In this document: positions 39,129 through 48,376 of the stretch, in pieces | Numbering within the stretch: position 1 is the first letter of the stretch | Layout: every line of letters starts with the position of its first letter | Source: Serratia quinivorans | GTDB lineage: Bacteria > Pseudomonadota > Gammaproteobacteria > Enterobacterales > Enterobacteriaceae | DNA: 64,000 bases | Assembly: GCA_900457075.1 (NCBI GenBank) | Contig: UGYN01000002.1 | Location: forward strand, 4,030,001 to 4,094,000 | Direction: 5' to 3' | Translations under genes and position numbers: made by a program | The notes under the pieces: model-generated | Database searches by the model: none | Told to the model about the DNA's origin: nothing | Seen by the model: only the letters and a program-made list of their open reading frames with translations

Positions 39129-40658
39129 ATGCTATTACCTTGGCTAATTCTTATCCCCTTTATTGGCGGTCTGCTGTGCTGGCAGTTTGAGCGCTTCGGT
39201 ACTAAGGTGCCGCGCTGGATTGCGTTGATCGCAATGGGGCTGACATTGGCGCTTTCTCTGTATCTGTGGATGCAGGGTGGCTACACATTGACTACGCCGA
39301 AAGGCATTCCGCAGTGGCAGTCTGAATTCCTGCTGCCGTGGATCCCACGCTTTGGTATTTCCATCCACCTGGCGCTGGACGGCCTGTCACTGCTGATGGT
39401 GGTGCTGACCGGCCTGCTGGGCGTGCTGGCCATTCTCTGTTCCTGGCGTGAAATCCAGAAATACCAGGGCTTCTTCCACCTGAACCTGCTGTGGATCCTG
39501 GGTGGGGTAATCGGCGTGTTCCTCGCCATCGACATGTTCCTGTTCTTCTTCTTCTGGGAAATGATGTTGGTGCCGATGTACTTCCTGATTGCACTCTGGG
39601 GTCACAAGGCGTCGGACGGGAAGACCCGTATCACTGCGGCTACCAAGTTCTTCATCTATACCCAGGCCAGTGGTCTGGTGATGTTGATTGCCATTATGGG
39701 CCTGGTGTTCGTGCACTATAACGCGACCGGCGTGTGGACCTTCGATTACGAAGACCTGCTGCAGACGCCAATGTCCCATAACGTGCAATACCTGTTGATG
39801 CTGGGCTTCTTCATCGCCTTTGCGGTGAAAATGCCGGTAGTGCCATTGCACGGCTGGTTGCCTGATGCGCATAGCCAGGCACCAACCGCAGGTTCTGTTG
39901 ACCTGGCGGGGATCTTGCTGAAAACGGCGGCCTACGGCATGTTGCGTTTCAGCCTGCCGCTGTTCCCGGAAGCGTCGCACGAGTTTGCGCCAATCGCCAT
40001 GTGGCTGGGCGTGGTCGGTATCTTCTACGGTGCCTGGATGGCATTTGCGCAGACCGATATCAAGCGTCTGATCGCTTACACCTCGGTTTCCCATATGGGC
40101 TTCGTGCTGATTGCCATCTACACCGGCAGCCAACTGGCTTACCAGGGTGCGGTGATCCAGATGATTGCGCACGGTCTGTCTGCGGCCGGTATGTTCATCA
40201 TCTGTGGCCAGCTGTACGAACGTCTGCATACCCGCGACATGCGTGAAATGGGCGGCCTGTGGGGGCGTATCAAATACATCCCGGCGCTGTCGCTGTTCTT
40301 CGCAGTGGCGACCCTGGGGATGCCGGGTACCGGTAACTTCGTCGGTGAATTCATGATCCTGTTCGGCAGCTATCAGGTTGTGCCGGTGATCACCGTGATT
40401 TCTACCTTCGGTCTGGTGTTTGCTTCGGTTTACTCGTTGATCATGATGCAGCGTGCCTATTACGGCAAAGCCAAGTCTGACCAACCGTTACCGGGCATGA
40501 CCGCGCGTGAGCTGTTTATCATTCTGCTGCTGGTGGTGTTGCTGGTTCTGCTGGGGGTTTACCCGCAGCCGATTCTGGATACTTCCAATGCGGCGATGAG
40601 CAACGTGCAACACTGGTTTGGTTCGTCAGTTTCAGCAATTTCAACAACAAGGCCGTAA
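39129..40658 (+). CDS. nuoM: NADH-quinone oxidoreductase subunit M
   Basis: NuoM is the middle antiporter-like proton-pumping subunit. The 509-residue product equals E. coli in length. The ND4-family glutamate lies in FFFFWEMMLVPMYFLIALWG, the helix 7 lysine in AFAVKMPVVPLHGWLPDAHS, and further conserved sequence in AGSVDLAGILLKTAAYGMLR. It has about 14 hydrophobic segments. Unlike its neighbours it does not overlap the preceding gene. nuoN follows after six bases. Confidence 0.97.
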   Translation: MLLPWLILIPFIGGLLCWQFERFGTKVPRWIALIAMGLTLALSLYLWMQGGYTLTTPKGIPQWQSEFLLPWIPRFGISIHLALDGLSLLMVVLTGLLGVLAILCSWREIQKYQGFFHLNLLWILGGVIGVFLAIDMFLFFFFWEMMLVPMYFLIALWGHKASDGKTRITAATKFFIYTQASGLVMLIAIMGLVFVHYNATGVWTFDYEDLLQTPMSHNVQYLLMLGFFIAFAVKMPVVPLHGWLPDAHSQAPTAGSVDLAGILLKTAAYGMLRFSLPLFPEASHEFAPIAMWLGVVGIFYGAWMAFAQTDIKRLIAYTSVSHMGFVLIAIYTGSQLAYQGAVIQMIAHGLSAAGMFIICGQLYERLHTRDMREMGGLWGRIKYIPALSLFFAVATLGMPGTGNFVGEFMILFGSYQVVPVITVISTFGLVFASVYSLIMMQRAYYGKAKSDQPLPGMTARELFIILLLVVLLVLLGVYPQPILDTSNAAMSNVQHWFGSSVSAISTTRP

Positions 40659-40664
40659 TTCGCC

Positions 40665-42122
40665 ATGACAATAACTCCTCAACAACTGATCGCATTGCTA
40701 CCACTGTTGATCGTCGGATTGACGGTGGTGGTTGTGATGCTAGGCATTGCGTGGCGACGCGACCACTTTATCAACGCCACCCTGACCGTGATCGGTCTAA
40801 ACCTGGCGCTGCTTTCGCTGTACTTTGTCGGCCAGGCAGGCCCAATGGACGTCACCCCGCTGCTGCGGGTTGATGGCTACTCGATGTTCTATACCGGGCT
40901 GGTGATTCTGGCGAGTCTGGCGACCTGTACCTTTGCCTATCCTTGGCTGGTCGGTTACCCGGACAACCGCGAAGAGTTCTACCTGCTGGTGCTGATTGCT
41001 ACCCTGGGTGGCATTCTGCTGGCGAGCGCCAACCACCTGGCGTCGCTGTTCCTCGGTATTGAACTGATCTCGCTGCCGCTGTTCGGTCTGGTGGGTTATG
41101 CCTACCGCCAGAAGCGTCCGCTGGAAGCGGCCATCAAGTACATGTTGCTGTCCGCTGCCGCGTCGTCATTCCTGCTGTTTGGTATGGCGCTGCTGTATGC
41201 CGAGTCCGGCGACCTGTCACTGGCTGGCCTGGGCAAAAGCCTGCAAGAAAACATGATGCACCAGCCGCTGGTCCTGGCGGGTATGGGCATGATGATTGTC
41301 GGTCTGGGCTTCAAGCTGTCGCTGGTGCCGTTCCAACTGTGGACGCCGGATGTGTATCAGGGTGCGCCTGCGCCGGTTTCAACCTTCCTGGCGACCGCCA
41401 GCAAGATTGCAATCTTCGCCGTAGTGATGCGTTTGTTCCTGTATGCACCGGCCGCCGACAACGAAGCGTTGCGCATGGTGCTGTCGATCATTGCCGTCTG
41501 CTCTATTTTGTTCGGCAACCTGATGGCTATCAGCCAGACCAATATCAAGCGTCTGCTGGGTTACTCGTCGATCGCCCACCTGGGTTATCTGCTGGTGGCG
41601 TTGATTGCGGTGCAAACCCATCAGCTGTCGTTGGAAACCGCCGGGGTTTACCTGGCCGGTTACCTGTTCAGCAGCCTGGGCGCGTTTGGCGTCGTCAGCC
41701 TGATGTCCAGCCCGTACCGTGGCCCGGATGCCGATTCACTGTTCTCCTACCGTGGTCTGTTCTGGCATAAGCCAATTCTGTCTGCGGTAATGACGGTGAT
41801 GATGCTGTCACTGGCCGGTATCCCGATGACTCTGGGCTTTATCGGTAAGTTCTTCGTTATCGCGATGGGCGTCAGTGCTCACCTGTGGTGGTTGACCGGC
41901 GCAGTGGTGCTGGGTAGTGCCATCGGTTTGTACTACTACCTGCGTGTAACCGTCAGCCTGTTCCTCAGCGCGCCGGAAGCGCTGCAGCGCGATACCCCGA
42001 ACAACTGGGCGTTGACCGCAGGCGGTGTGGTGGTGTTGATCTCCGCCGCGTTAGTGTTGCTGCTGGGGGTTTATCCGCAGCCGCTGATTACGCTGGTGCA
42101 GATGGCACAGCCGATGTTCTGA
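40665..42122 (+). CDS. nuoN: NADH-quinone oxidoreductase subunit N
   Basis: NuoN is the proximal antiporter-like proton-pumping subunit and the last gene of the operon. The 485-residue product equals E. coli in length. Conserved parts include [20 protein letters not shown] with the key glutamate, the lysine-bearing [20 protein letters not shown] and [21 protein letters not shown] strong terminator follows at 42145. Downstream of this point the gene order departs from E. coli. Confidence 0.97.
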   Translation: MTITPQQLIALLPLLIVGLTVVVVMLGIAWRRDHFINATLTVIGLNLALLSLYFVGQAGPMDVTPLLRVDGYSMFYTGLVILASLATCTFAYPWLVGYPDNREEFYLLVLIATLGGILLASANHLASLFLGIELISLPLFGLVGYAYRQKRPLEAAIKYMLLSAAASSFLLFGMALLYAESGDLSLAGLGKSLQENMMHQPLVLAGMGMMIVGLGFKLSLVPFQLWTPDVYQGAPAPVSTFLATASKIAIFAVVMRLFLYAPAADNEALRMVLSIIAVCSILFGNLMAISQTNIKRLLGYSSIAHLGYLLVALIAVQTHQLSLETAGVYLAGYLFSSLGAFGVVSLMSSPYRGPDADSLFSYRGLFWHKPILSAVMTVMMLSLAGIPMTLGFIGKFFVIAMGVSAHLWWLTGAVVLGSAIGLYYYLRVTVSLFLSAPEALQRDTPNNWALTAGGVVVLISAALVLLLGVYPQPLITLVQMAQPMF

Positions 42123-42138
42123 TTGGCATCAAGGCAGT

Positions 42139-42167
42139 AAAAAAGGTCGCTTCGGCGACCTTTTTTT
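42139..42167. terminator. Terminator at the end of the nuo operon
   Basis: GGTCGC (42145-42150), loop TTCG, GCGACC (42155-42160), then seven T; an A-run lies on the left side too, so it can serve the convergent LysR gene as well. Confidence 0.93.
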
Positions 42168-42201
42168 ATGGGGACGGGGAAGTGATGCAGTACTGGAACG
42201 A

Positions 42202-43077
42202 TCAGCCGGGATTGTTTTTAAACGAGGTTTCCAACGCCTGCACTACGGCACGTACCCGTGCGGCGCGCTGCAGATCGGGGTGCAGTACCAGCCAGATATC
42301 TACCCAGTCTTTATTCTCCGGGAAGATACGTACCAGATCCGGGTCCTTGTCCGCCAGGAAGGAGGACAGCAGGCCGATGCCCAATCCGTTACGCGTTGCC
42401 GAGCGCAACAGCAACTGTGAATTGCACTGCAAAACTACATTGGGGTCGATCAGCGCTTCGCCACAAAAGTCGTTCCAGTGGCGCGGCACCAGCTCGCGTG
42501 GAAACATCAGCAGGTCATGGCCACTCAGGTGGTCGCCCTTGGTCGGCAGTCCGTGTTTGTCGAGATAGTCCTGAGTGGCATACAGCCCCATTTCGATGGT
42601 TGCCATACGTTTGATAATCAGCTCATCGGACTCTGGCCGTGCGCCACGGATCGCCAAATCCGCTCCTCGGTAGGAAATATCAGAGATATTCACCGCCGTC
42701 AGCAGGGTGACGGTGATTAACGGGTGTTGCTCCCGCAGCGCTTTCAAGGCCGGAATGACAAAGGCCTCGGCCATGGTGTCGGTGGTGGCGATGCGCACGT
42801 TACCGCACAGGCTGTCGTCGCCGCTGGTGGCCTTGCGGCCAATCGCCTGCACGGCATTTTCCATATTCATCACGTCTGCCAGCATTTCCTCACCCAAAGG
42901 GCTGAGGGAGAATGATTTCGGCGTGCGGATAAACAGCTTGGATCCCAGGCTCTCTTCAAAAGCGGTAATACGCCGTCCGACGGTGGCCTGGTCGACGTGT
43001 AGTTCATTGGCGGCCTTTCGTAAAGTGCCGCAGCGGGCTACTGCCAGGAAGAAGCGTGCGTCATCCCAATTCATCAT
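42202..43077 (-). CDS. LysR-family transcriptional regulator
   Basis: A 291-residue LysR-type regulator. The N-terminal helix-turn-helix is [20 protein letters not shown] followed by [20 protein letters not shown]; this VGRR version of the recognition helix is typical of the subgroup with [14 protein letters not shown] starts. The effector domain has [14 protein letters not shown] near the end. The start at 43077 has AAGGA six bases upstream; a second ATG follows at once. It is divergent from the ThDP-dependent enzyme gene with 336 bases between, so it probably regulates that gene and itself. Specific identity is not recognised. Confidence 0.9.
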   Translation of the reverse strand: MMNWDDARFFLAVARCGTLRKAANELHVDQATVGRRITAFEESLGSKLFIRTPKSFSLSPLGEEMLADVMNMENAVQAIGRKATSGDDSLCGNVRIATTDTMAEAFVIPALKALREQHPLITVTLLTAVNISDISYRGADLAIRGARPESDELIIKRMATIEMGLYATQDYLDKHGLPTKGDHLSGHDLLMFPRELVPRHWNDFCGEALIDPNVVLQCNSQLLLRSATRNGLGIGLLSSFLADKDPDLVRIFPENKDWVDIWLVLHPDLQRAARVRAVVQALETSFKNNPG

Positions 43078-43413
43078 GCCATTTCCTTTATGCTGGCTTA
43101 TCGGCCTTGTTGGTGTTCATTCTTGCGCAACCTTACGGGCACGGGTTTAGGCGACAAGTCAGGGCTGGTATCATAATTATTTATTATGTTTCAGGATATG
43201 AATAAATGCATTAACGTGAAGCGATTTTGCATCTTTATTTTTACCCGACAATCTTTATCCTTATCAACGTTTATGCTGTGATCTGGCGCACGTTTTGTGC
43301 CAATGTTACCCTAAACGCGAAAGCAGATGCGCATGAGAGCCTGTCTCTGTTGGCTAACAGCCTGGTGGGATCGACTCTGAATCAGGTTGGCCAACCACGA
43401 CTGGACATTAAAA
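43078..43413. promoter_or_regulatory. Divergent LysR/ThDP-enzyme control region
   Basis: This 336-base region is AT-rich in the middle and has no convincing gene. CATAAT (43172-43177) and ATTATG (43183-43188), spaced by TATTT, form a dyad of the size and T-N11-A geometry used by LysR proteins. It lies 95 bases upstream of the LysR start and about 225 before the other gene. The recognition by the LysR product is an inference. Confidence 0.4.
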
Positions 43414-45243
43414 ATGGAGTCTCACGCAGAGAAGTTATACACCCCCGTAGCACTGGCAACTGCGGATGGTGTCAGGGTTATTGCCACGCCCGGCACGAAA
43501 GCGGCGGAGCAAACAAACGCTGATGTGATTATCCAGGGTCTTGAAGCACGCGGCATTCAGCACATATTCCTGGTACCCGGCAAGCTGGTGTACCCACTGA
43601 TTAAATCCATTGAACATTCAGCCATTAGCGGCATCGTCGGCGCTCATGAAACCGCCTGCGGCTTTATGGCCGACGGCTACGCCCGCGCCAGCCGCAAGTT
43701 TGGCGTTTGTTTGGGCATCTCCGGCCCCGGCACCATGAATTTCCTGCCGGCGATGGCCGCGGCCCAGGCCGATAAAATCCCGGTGCTGTATCTGGCCGGC
43801 GGTATCGCCACTTATCATGAAGCGCAGGGCGCTTTCCAGGACGGCAGCAATAGCGGCATTGATGAGCTGACTATCGTCAAACCGCTGCTTTCCGCCGCGA
43901 TAGAAGTGAAAAATAATCTTACGTTGCAGCACGAACTGCGGCGCAGTTTGTCCTGCCTGAACACCCAGCGTAAAGGCCGCGCTTATTTAAGCGTGCCGGT
44001 CGATATGCAAAAGAAAACGGTAGCCGGCAATTATGAAGCCAGCCCACAGCGTACGCCACAGTGCCGTGAAGCGGCGATCGACCAACAGGCGCTGGAGCAG
44101 GTGTTGGATGATTATCTGCTGCGCGGGCTGAACGTTGCCTGCCTGGTGGGTAACCGTATGAATAACCCGTTGGATGCCGCACTGCTGCTGCGCCTGGCGG
44201 AGAAATACCGCTTGCCGGTTGCCACTACGCTGTCCGGCAAGGGCGCTTTTCCCGAAGGGCACGAGCTGGCGCTGGGGCTGTATGGTTTCGCTGGTCATAC
44301 CCGGGCGGTGGAAACCATCAATGGCGACGAGGTCGACGTGCTGCTGGTGCTGGGCTGCGATCTCAGCCAGCGCGACAGCCTGAACTGGAATTCACGGCTG
44401 CATGGCACCAAAACGCTGGTGGTGATTGATGAAGATTTCGACAAGGTCAGCTCGCATTATCAGCCGGACATGCAGATTTTCTCCAGCCTGACCGATACGC
44501 TGCGGCACCTGCTGGATGCGGTCAGCGATGAAGATCAGCATCTGGTCGCCATCAAGAGCCTGCGCAATGGCTGGCTTGAACAGGTGCGCCAACTGCCGTT
44601 GGAGCAACAGCAGCCCGATTTACAGGCGCGCCTGGCCCTGGGTGAAGCCAATATGTACCCCGGCGACGCCATCAAACGCATTCGCAGCCGAATGGGCCCG
44701 GACACCAACGTAGTGGTCGACTCCGGCGCGCACCGCATCTTTATGGCGCACCATTGGCTGGCCAGCGGGCGTGGTGATTACCATACCTCAAGCTCCCTGG
44801 CACCGATGGGCTGGGCGATTTGTGCCGGCATTGGTATCAAGCTGGCGGCGCCGCACCGCGACTGCGTGGTGGTCACCGGCGACGGATGCATGTTGATGCA
44901 CGGTATGGAGATCCAGACCGCGGCCCGTTATCAGGTCAAAATGACCTTTGTGGTGATGAACAACTGCGCCCACGGTGCGATGCATATCGACACCTTGCAG
45001 AACCGCGGCGTCTCGGCGGACTACACGGCGTTGCCAAACCACGACTGGAAGGCCTTCGCCAACAGTCTGGGGGTTTCTTCTGCCAGGGCGTCAACGCTGG
45101 AAGAGCTGGATGAGGCACTGGTCGCGGCGGCTGAGCACGAAGGCCCGTTCCTGATAGAAGTGTTGGTAGGAAATCATGTGGCACCTAATCGCTACTATGC
45201 CGAGAGCATCGTAGAATACGAGCAGCGTATCAAAGGCTTGTAA
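43414..45243 (+). CDS. Thiamine-diphosphate-dependent enzyme, acetolactate synthase-like
   Basis: A 609-residue enzyme of the ThDP family that includes acetolactate synthase, pyruvate oxidase and related decarboxylases. The N-terminal PYR domain carries the catalytic glutamate in GAHETACGFMADGYARAS and the GISGPGTMNFLPAMAAA loop. The central domain follows. The C-terminal PP domain has the ThDP/Mg motif GDGCMLMHGMEIQTAARY ending in VVMNNCAHG. Residues that would single out a known substrate are not recognised. ATG 43414 (MESHAEKLYTPVAL) is chosen; a TTG at 43387 would add nine residues. A gene for a secreted cupin follows after 90 bases. Confidence 0.85.
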   Translation: MESHAEKLYTPVALATADGVRVIATPGTKAAEQTNADVIIQGLEARGIQHIFLVPGKLVYPLIKSIEHSAISGIVGAHETACGFMADGYARASRKFGVCLGISGPGTMNFLPAMAAAQADKIPVLYLAGGIATYHEAQGAFQDGSNSGIDELTIVKPLLSAAIEVKNNLTLQHELRRSLSCLNTQRKGRAYLSVPVDMQKKTVAGNYEASPQRTPQCREAAIDQQALEQVLDDYLLRGLNVACLVGNRMNNPLDAALLLRLAEKYRLPVATTLSGKGAFPEGHELALGLYGFAGHTRAVETINGDEVDVLLVLGCDLSQRDSLNWNSRLHGTKTLVVIDEDFDKVSSHYQPDMQIFSSLTDTLRHLLDAVSDEDQHLVAIKSLRNGWLEQVRQLPLEQQQPDLQARLALGEANMYPGDAIKRIRSRMGPDTNVVVDSGAHRIFMAHHWLASGRGDYHTSSSLAPMGWAICAGIGIKLAAPHRDCVVVTGDGCMLMHGMEIQTAARYQVKMTFVVMNNCAHGAMHIDTLQNRGVSADYTALPNHDWKAFANSLGVSSARASTLEELDEALVAAAEHEGPFLIEVLVGNHVAPNRYYAESIVEYEQRIKGL

Positions 45244-45333
45244 CGACGTAGCCCTGTTATTGCGGGAGTCGTCATTATTGTCCTTTGTATCACGCCATTC
45301 TATTTTACTTACAGTAGTCATGGAGCGATAACG

Positions 45334-45759
45334 ATGTATAAACTGACACTTCTGGCATTAATGATGGCATTTCAGGGCTATGCACAGGCCGCTGACGACC
45401 ACGGCGAAGGCATTACCAAAGAAACCCTGCTGAAAACCGAGACGTCGTGGGAAGGTTCGCCGTACCAGCACTACCCGGCCGGTGCTCCGCAGATCACCAT
45501 GCTGAAAGTCACCGTGGAACCGAACAAGGTGCTGGCCTGGCATACCCATCCGTGCATCAGCGCGGTGTATATGACCGGCGGCAGCGTTTCGCTGACGGTA
45601 AAGAAAACCGGTGTGAAGCACACCTTTAAGCAGGGCGACTCCTTTACCGATACGGTAGATATCGTGCATCAGGGCGTTTCCGGCGATAAAGGGGCCGAAA
45701 TGCTGGTGTTCTTCGCTTGTGCCGATAACAAGCCGTTGACGGTGAAAGCCGCCGAATAA
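45334..45759 (+). CDS. Secreted cupin-domain protein
   Basis: A 141-residue single-domain cupin with an N-terminal signal peptide (MYKLTLLALMMAFQGYAQA, cleavage near residue 19), hence probably periplasmic. The cupin metal site is suggested by LAWHTHPCISAVYMTGG (HxH, no following glutamate at the usual place) and by the later histidine in VDIVHQGVS. Function unknown; small cupins of this kind bind metals or small acids. It follows the ThDP enzyme on the same strand (90-base gap) and is closed by a terminator at 45797, so the two may share a transcript. GGAGCG before the ATG is the likely ribosome binding site. Confidence 0.85.
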   Translation: MYKLTLLALMMAFQGYAQAADDHGEGITKETLLKTETSWEGSPYQHYPAGAPQITMLKVTVEPNKVLAWHTHPCISAVYMTGGSVSLTVKKTGVKHTFKQGDSFTDTVDIVHQGVSGDKGAEMLVFFACADNKPLTVKAAE

Positions 45760-45796
45760 TAGCCGTCGTCTTTCACACCGCGATGCTGTTGCCGTA

Positions 45797-45827
45797 GGGG
45801 CGAATAGATTCGCCCCGTTTTATTTTT
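45797..45827 (+). terminator. Terminator after the cupin gene
   Basis: GGGGCGAA (45797-45804) and TTCGCCCC (45809-45816) form an 8-bp stem with loop TAGA, followed by GTTTTATTTTT. Preceded by GTA, its left edge GTAGGGGCGAA recalls the other GTAG-type palindromes. Confidence 0.88.
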
Positions 45828-45859
45828 GTCGCCCATTGGGGCGGCACTCCGAGGAAATC

Positions 45860-46723
45860 ATGGTTGCTTTGTGGATGGTTGTCGCCAGCGGGTTCTTTGC
45901 GCTGATGGGGGCCAGCATTAAACTGGCTTCGGCCAAAGTCGGCTTTTTCGACATCATTTTTTATCGCTCTGTGATTAACGTGCTGATCGTTGCCGCGTTA
46001 ATTCAGGTTAAAAACCTCGGTTTTCGCACCCGCCATCTGGGTCTGCATATGAAACGCGCCGCCATCGGCAATGCGGCGATGTACTGTGGCTTCTACTCGC
46101 TGATCCATTTGCCGATCGCCACCGCCACTACGCTGGGCTACACCAACCCAATCTTTCAGTCGGCGATCGCCTTTGTCACCTCCAAAGGCCAGTTGACCGG
46201 CAAGCTGCTGTTCTCGGTGCTGCTGGGGTTTATTGGCATTCTGGTGCTGCTGCGGCCCGATACGCCGAACGGTGAGTATGCCGCCACGCTGATTGGCCTG
46301 CTTTCCGGCCTGCTGACGGCGCTGGCCTATTTTAACGTCGGCAAGCTGGTGCGCACGGGCGAGCCGGAGCTGCGGGTGGTGTTTTACTTCTCACTGGTGG
46401 GCACGATAGTGGGCGCCGTGATGACCACGGTGGTGGGGTTCAGTACGCTGGATAGCGGCATGATACTGTGCGTCTGCGCTATCGGCGTGTTCGGCAGCCT
46501 GGGGCAAATTACCATGACCCGTGCCTATGGCAGCGGTAATGCGGTGATAGTCAGCATTCTTTCCTACAGCACCATCATTTTCTCCACGCTGCTCGGTTAT
46601 CTGCTGTTTGGCGAGAAACTGTCTTATATTGCCGCGGGCGGCATGGCGTTGATTATTCTTTCCGGTGCGCTGGCTATTTTGAAACGCGCCCCGGCGAAGG
46701 TCACCAAGGCTGAAGCCGTGTAA
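45860..46723 (+). CDS. EamA-family (DMT) transporter
   Basis: A 287-residue inner-membrane protein with ten predicted helices arranged as two EamA repeats (about 1-135 and 145-285). Family members export amino acids, metabolites or drugs. Recognisable parts are MGASIKLASAKVGFFDIIFY in the first repeat, TTLGYTNPIFQSAIAF at its end, and GSGNAVIVSILSYSTIIFST in the second. The C-terminus is basic. ATG 45860 is chosen because GAGG lies five bases upstream; an earlier in-frame TTG at 45836 is less likely. It follows the cupin after a terminator, so it may have its own promoter. Confidence 0.85.
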   Translation: MVALWMVVASGFFALMGASIKLASAKVGFFDIIFYRSVINVLIVAALIQVKNLGFRTRHLGLHMKRAAIGNAAMYCGFYSLIHLPIATATTLGYTNPIFQSAIAFVTSKGQLTGKLLFSVLLGFIGILVLLRPDTPNGEYAATLIGLLSGLLTALAYFNVGKLVRTGEPELRVVFYFSLVGTIVGAVMTTVVGFSTLDSGMILCVCAIGVFGSLGQITMTRAYGSGNAVIVSILSYSTIIFSTLLGYLLFGEKLSYIAAGGMALIILSGALAILKRAPAKVTKAEAV

Positions 46724-46726
46724 TTT

Positions 46727-46768
46727 TGCATTCAACAGAATGCATTAATGAATCACTATGATGCATTC
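46727..46768. repeat. Three TGCATTC repeats upstream of the MFS gene
   Basis: TGCATTC at 46727-46733, its inverse GAATGCA at 46738-46744 (AACA between), and TGCATTC again at 46762-46768. The first two make a 7-bp hairpin and the second and third make a wider dyad. They lie just upstream of a possible promoter (TTGACG at 46778, TATGAT at 46799, spacing 15), so an operator is likely. Confidence 0.5.
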
Positions 46769-46871
46769 TTGGCTATTTTGACGGTTATACCCGAAAGGTA
46801 TGATAAACGCGTTTCCTGATGAATTTGGTTTCAGGGCTTGGTGTTTATCCAGATTGTTTCGGGAGAGAAAA

Positions 46872-48116
46872 ATGTCTGAAGGTGTGGCTGTTGATGAAGC
46901 GGCTAAAGCGAATTCGGGCACGTCGCATTTTGCCATTCTGCTGTTTTTAGCGCTGGCATTAATGTCTGCATTGCTCAACAGCAGTGCGCCGACGCCGCTT
47001 TATCCGCTTTATCAACATGAGTTGGCGCTAAGCTCGGTCAGCCTGACGGTCATTTATGGCGCCTATGCCGCTGGCGTACTGATCTCACTGTTCGGCGTGG
47101 GCAACATGGCCGGCAAGGTCAAAGACTTGCGCAGCATGATTGTGCCGGCGTTGCTGGTGGTGCTGGCCGGGGCTTTGCTATTCTCGATGGCCGATTCGTT
47201 TTTGATGATGTTTATGGCGCGTTTGCTGGCCGGGATCGGCACCGGGGCATTAACCGGTGCGGCCAATATTGCGCTGGTGCGTTTTGGGCCGAAAGACGGC
47301 GGTAAAAATGCGGCGCTGATTGCCACGCTGTCGTTTACCACCGGCCTGGCGTTGGGGCCGATTTTCAGCGGTGTGGCGCTGCAAACCGGGTTCCATACCA
47401 CTTCGCTGCCGTTCATTATCATTATGGCGGTGGCGGCAGTGGCCGCGCTGGGCGTGATGCTGAAATGGCCGGTTGAAGTGGTGGTCGCGCCGTTAAGCGG
47501 GGCGGCGGCGGTTGATGGCGCAGCGGAAAAAAGCTCATTGGCTGATGGCCTGCGTGCGACCGGTGGCAAGTTCTACCTGTGTGCCGGTGCACTGTTTATC
47601 TGTTGGGCGGTGGCTGCCAGCATTTTGGCGATTGGCCCGAGCGTGTCGGAAAAGCTGCTTGGCATGCACAGCCGCGGTATTTATGGTTACGTGATCGCGG
47701 TTTACCTGGTGATTGCCGGTATCAGCCAGATCCTGAGCCGTCGTGTTAATGCACGTCACTCGCTGATGTTTGGCTGTCTGGCGCAGGCGTTGTCCGTGGT
47801 GGTGTTCGCCGAAGCGATTCAAATTCACTCGTTGGCCCTGGCCAGTGTCGGTATGGTGATTGCGGGTTACGCCTACGGGGCAATTTTTGTCGGCAGCGCC
47901 ACGTTGGTGAACCTGATTTCGCCGAAGGCCAGCCATGCAAGACTGATTTCGCTGTTTTATGTTATTGCTTATATCGCCAACTGGGTACCGATTCTGTTGG
48001 GGGTAGTGATTGACCATGCCAGCCTGCATCTGGCGGTCAACCTGTTATTTATGGTCAGTGCCGTGGTGTGCTTGATTCTGAGCTTCATGGTGACTCGTGC
48101 GGGCTTCCCGCGTTGA
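46872..48116 (+). CDS. Major facilitator superfamily transporter
   Basis: A 414-residue transporter with about 12 membrane helices. The N-terminus is soluble (MSEGVAVDEAAKANSGTSH), helix 1 leads to SSAPTPLYPLYQHELALSS, and the loop between helices 2 and 3 has the MFS-like GNMAGKVKDLRS. The charged middle loop between helices 6 and 7 (EVVVAPLSGAAAVDGAAEKS) separates the two halves. The substrate cannot be told. ATG 46872 has GGGAGAG just upstream; earlier in-frame starts from 46800 would add residues without features. A terminator follows at 48227. Confidence 0.85.
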   Translation: MSEGVAVDEAAKANSGTSHFAILLFLALALMSALLNSSAPTPLYPLYQHELALSSVSLTVIYGAYAAGVLISLFGVGNMAGKVKDLRSMIVPALLVVLAGALLFSMADSFLMMFMARLLAGIGTGALTGAANIALVRFGPKDGGKNAALIATLSFTTGLALGPIFSGVALQTGFHTTSLPFIIIMAVAAVAALGVMLKWPVEVVVAPLSGAAAVDGAAEKSSLADGLRATGGKFYLCAGALFICWAVAASILAIGPSVSEKLLGMHSRGIYGYVIAVYLVIAGISQILSRRVNARHSLMFGCLAQALSVVVFAEAIQIHSLALASVGMVIAGYAYGAIFVGSATLVNLISPKASHARLISLFYVIAYIANWVPILLGVVIDHASLHLAVNLLFMVSAVVCLILSFMVTRAGFPR

Positions 48117-48226
48117 AACATTCTTGTTCTTTTAAGCGGAAGTCTTGCTGACTGAAACTTGAAATAAATATGTTCTCGCTGCGCAATGTGGCGAGCCGAT
48201 TTCCCTGGTGTTGTTGTGTGTCATTT

Positions 48227-48255
48227 CCAGCGTGCTTGCCACGCTGGTTTTTTTT
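48227..48255 (+). terminator. Terminator after the MFS gene
   Basis: CCAGCGTG (48227-48234), loop CTTGC, CACGCTGG (48240-48247), then eight T. A perfect stem with a long T-run. Confidence 0.93.
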
Positions 48256-48306
48256 GTGACAAATTCCACATCCTTGTAATTTTCTTGTTTCTCATTACAT
48301 ATTTTA

Positions 48307-48348
48307 TGTGAAATACATCACATAAAAATGCCGATTTTCGAGTAAACT
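48307..48348 (+). promoter_or_regulatory. CRP-dependent promoter of ycdZ
   Basis: TGTGA at 48307-48311 and TCACA at 48318-48322 are separated by AATACA: a perfect-half CRP site. A TAAACT hexamer at 48343-48348 is a likely -10 element; the start point near 48355 would place the CRP site close to -41, a class II arrangement. The gene start lies at 48377. Confidence 0.78.
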
Positions 48349-48376
48349 GCGCGCTTTCTCTGCTGCGGGTCGGTTT

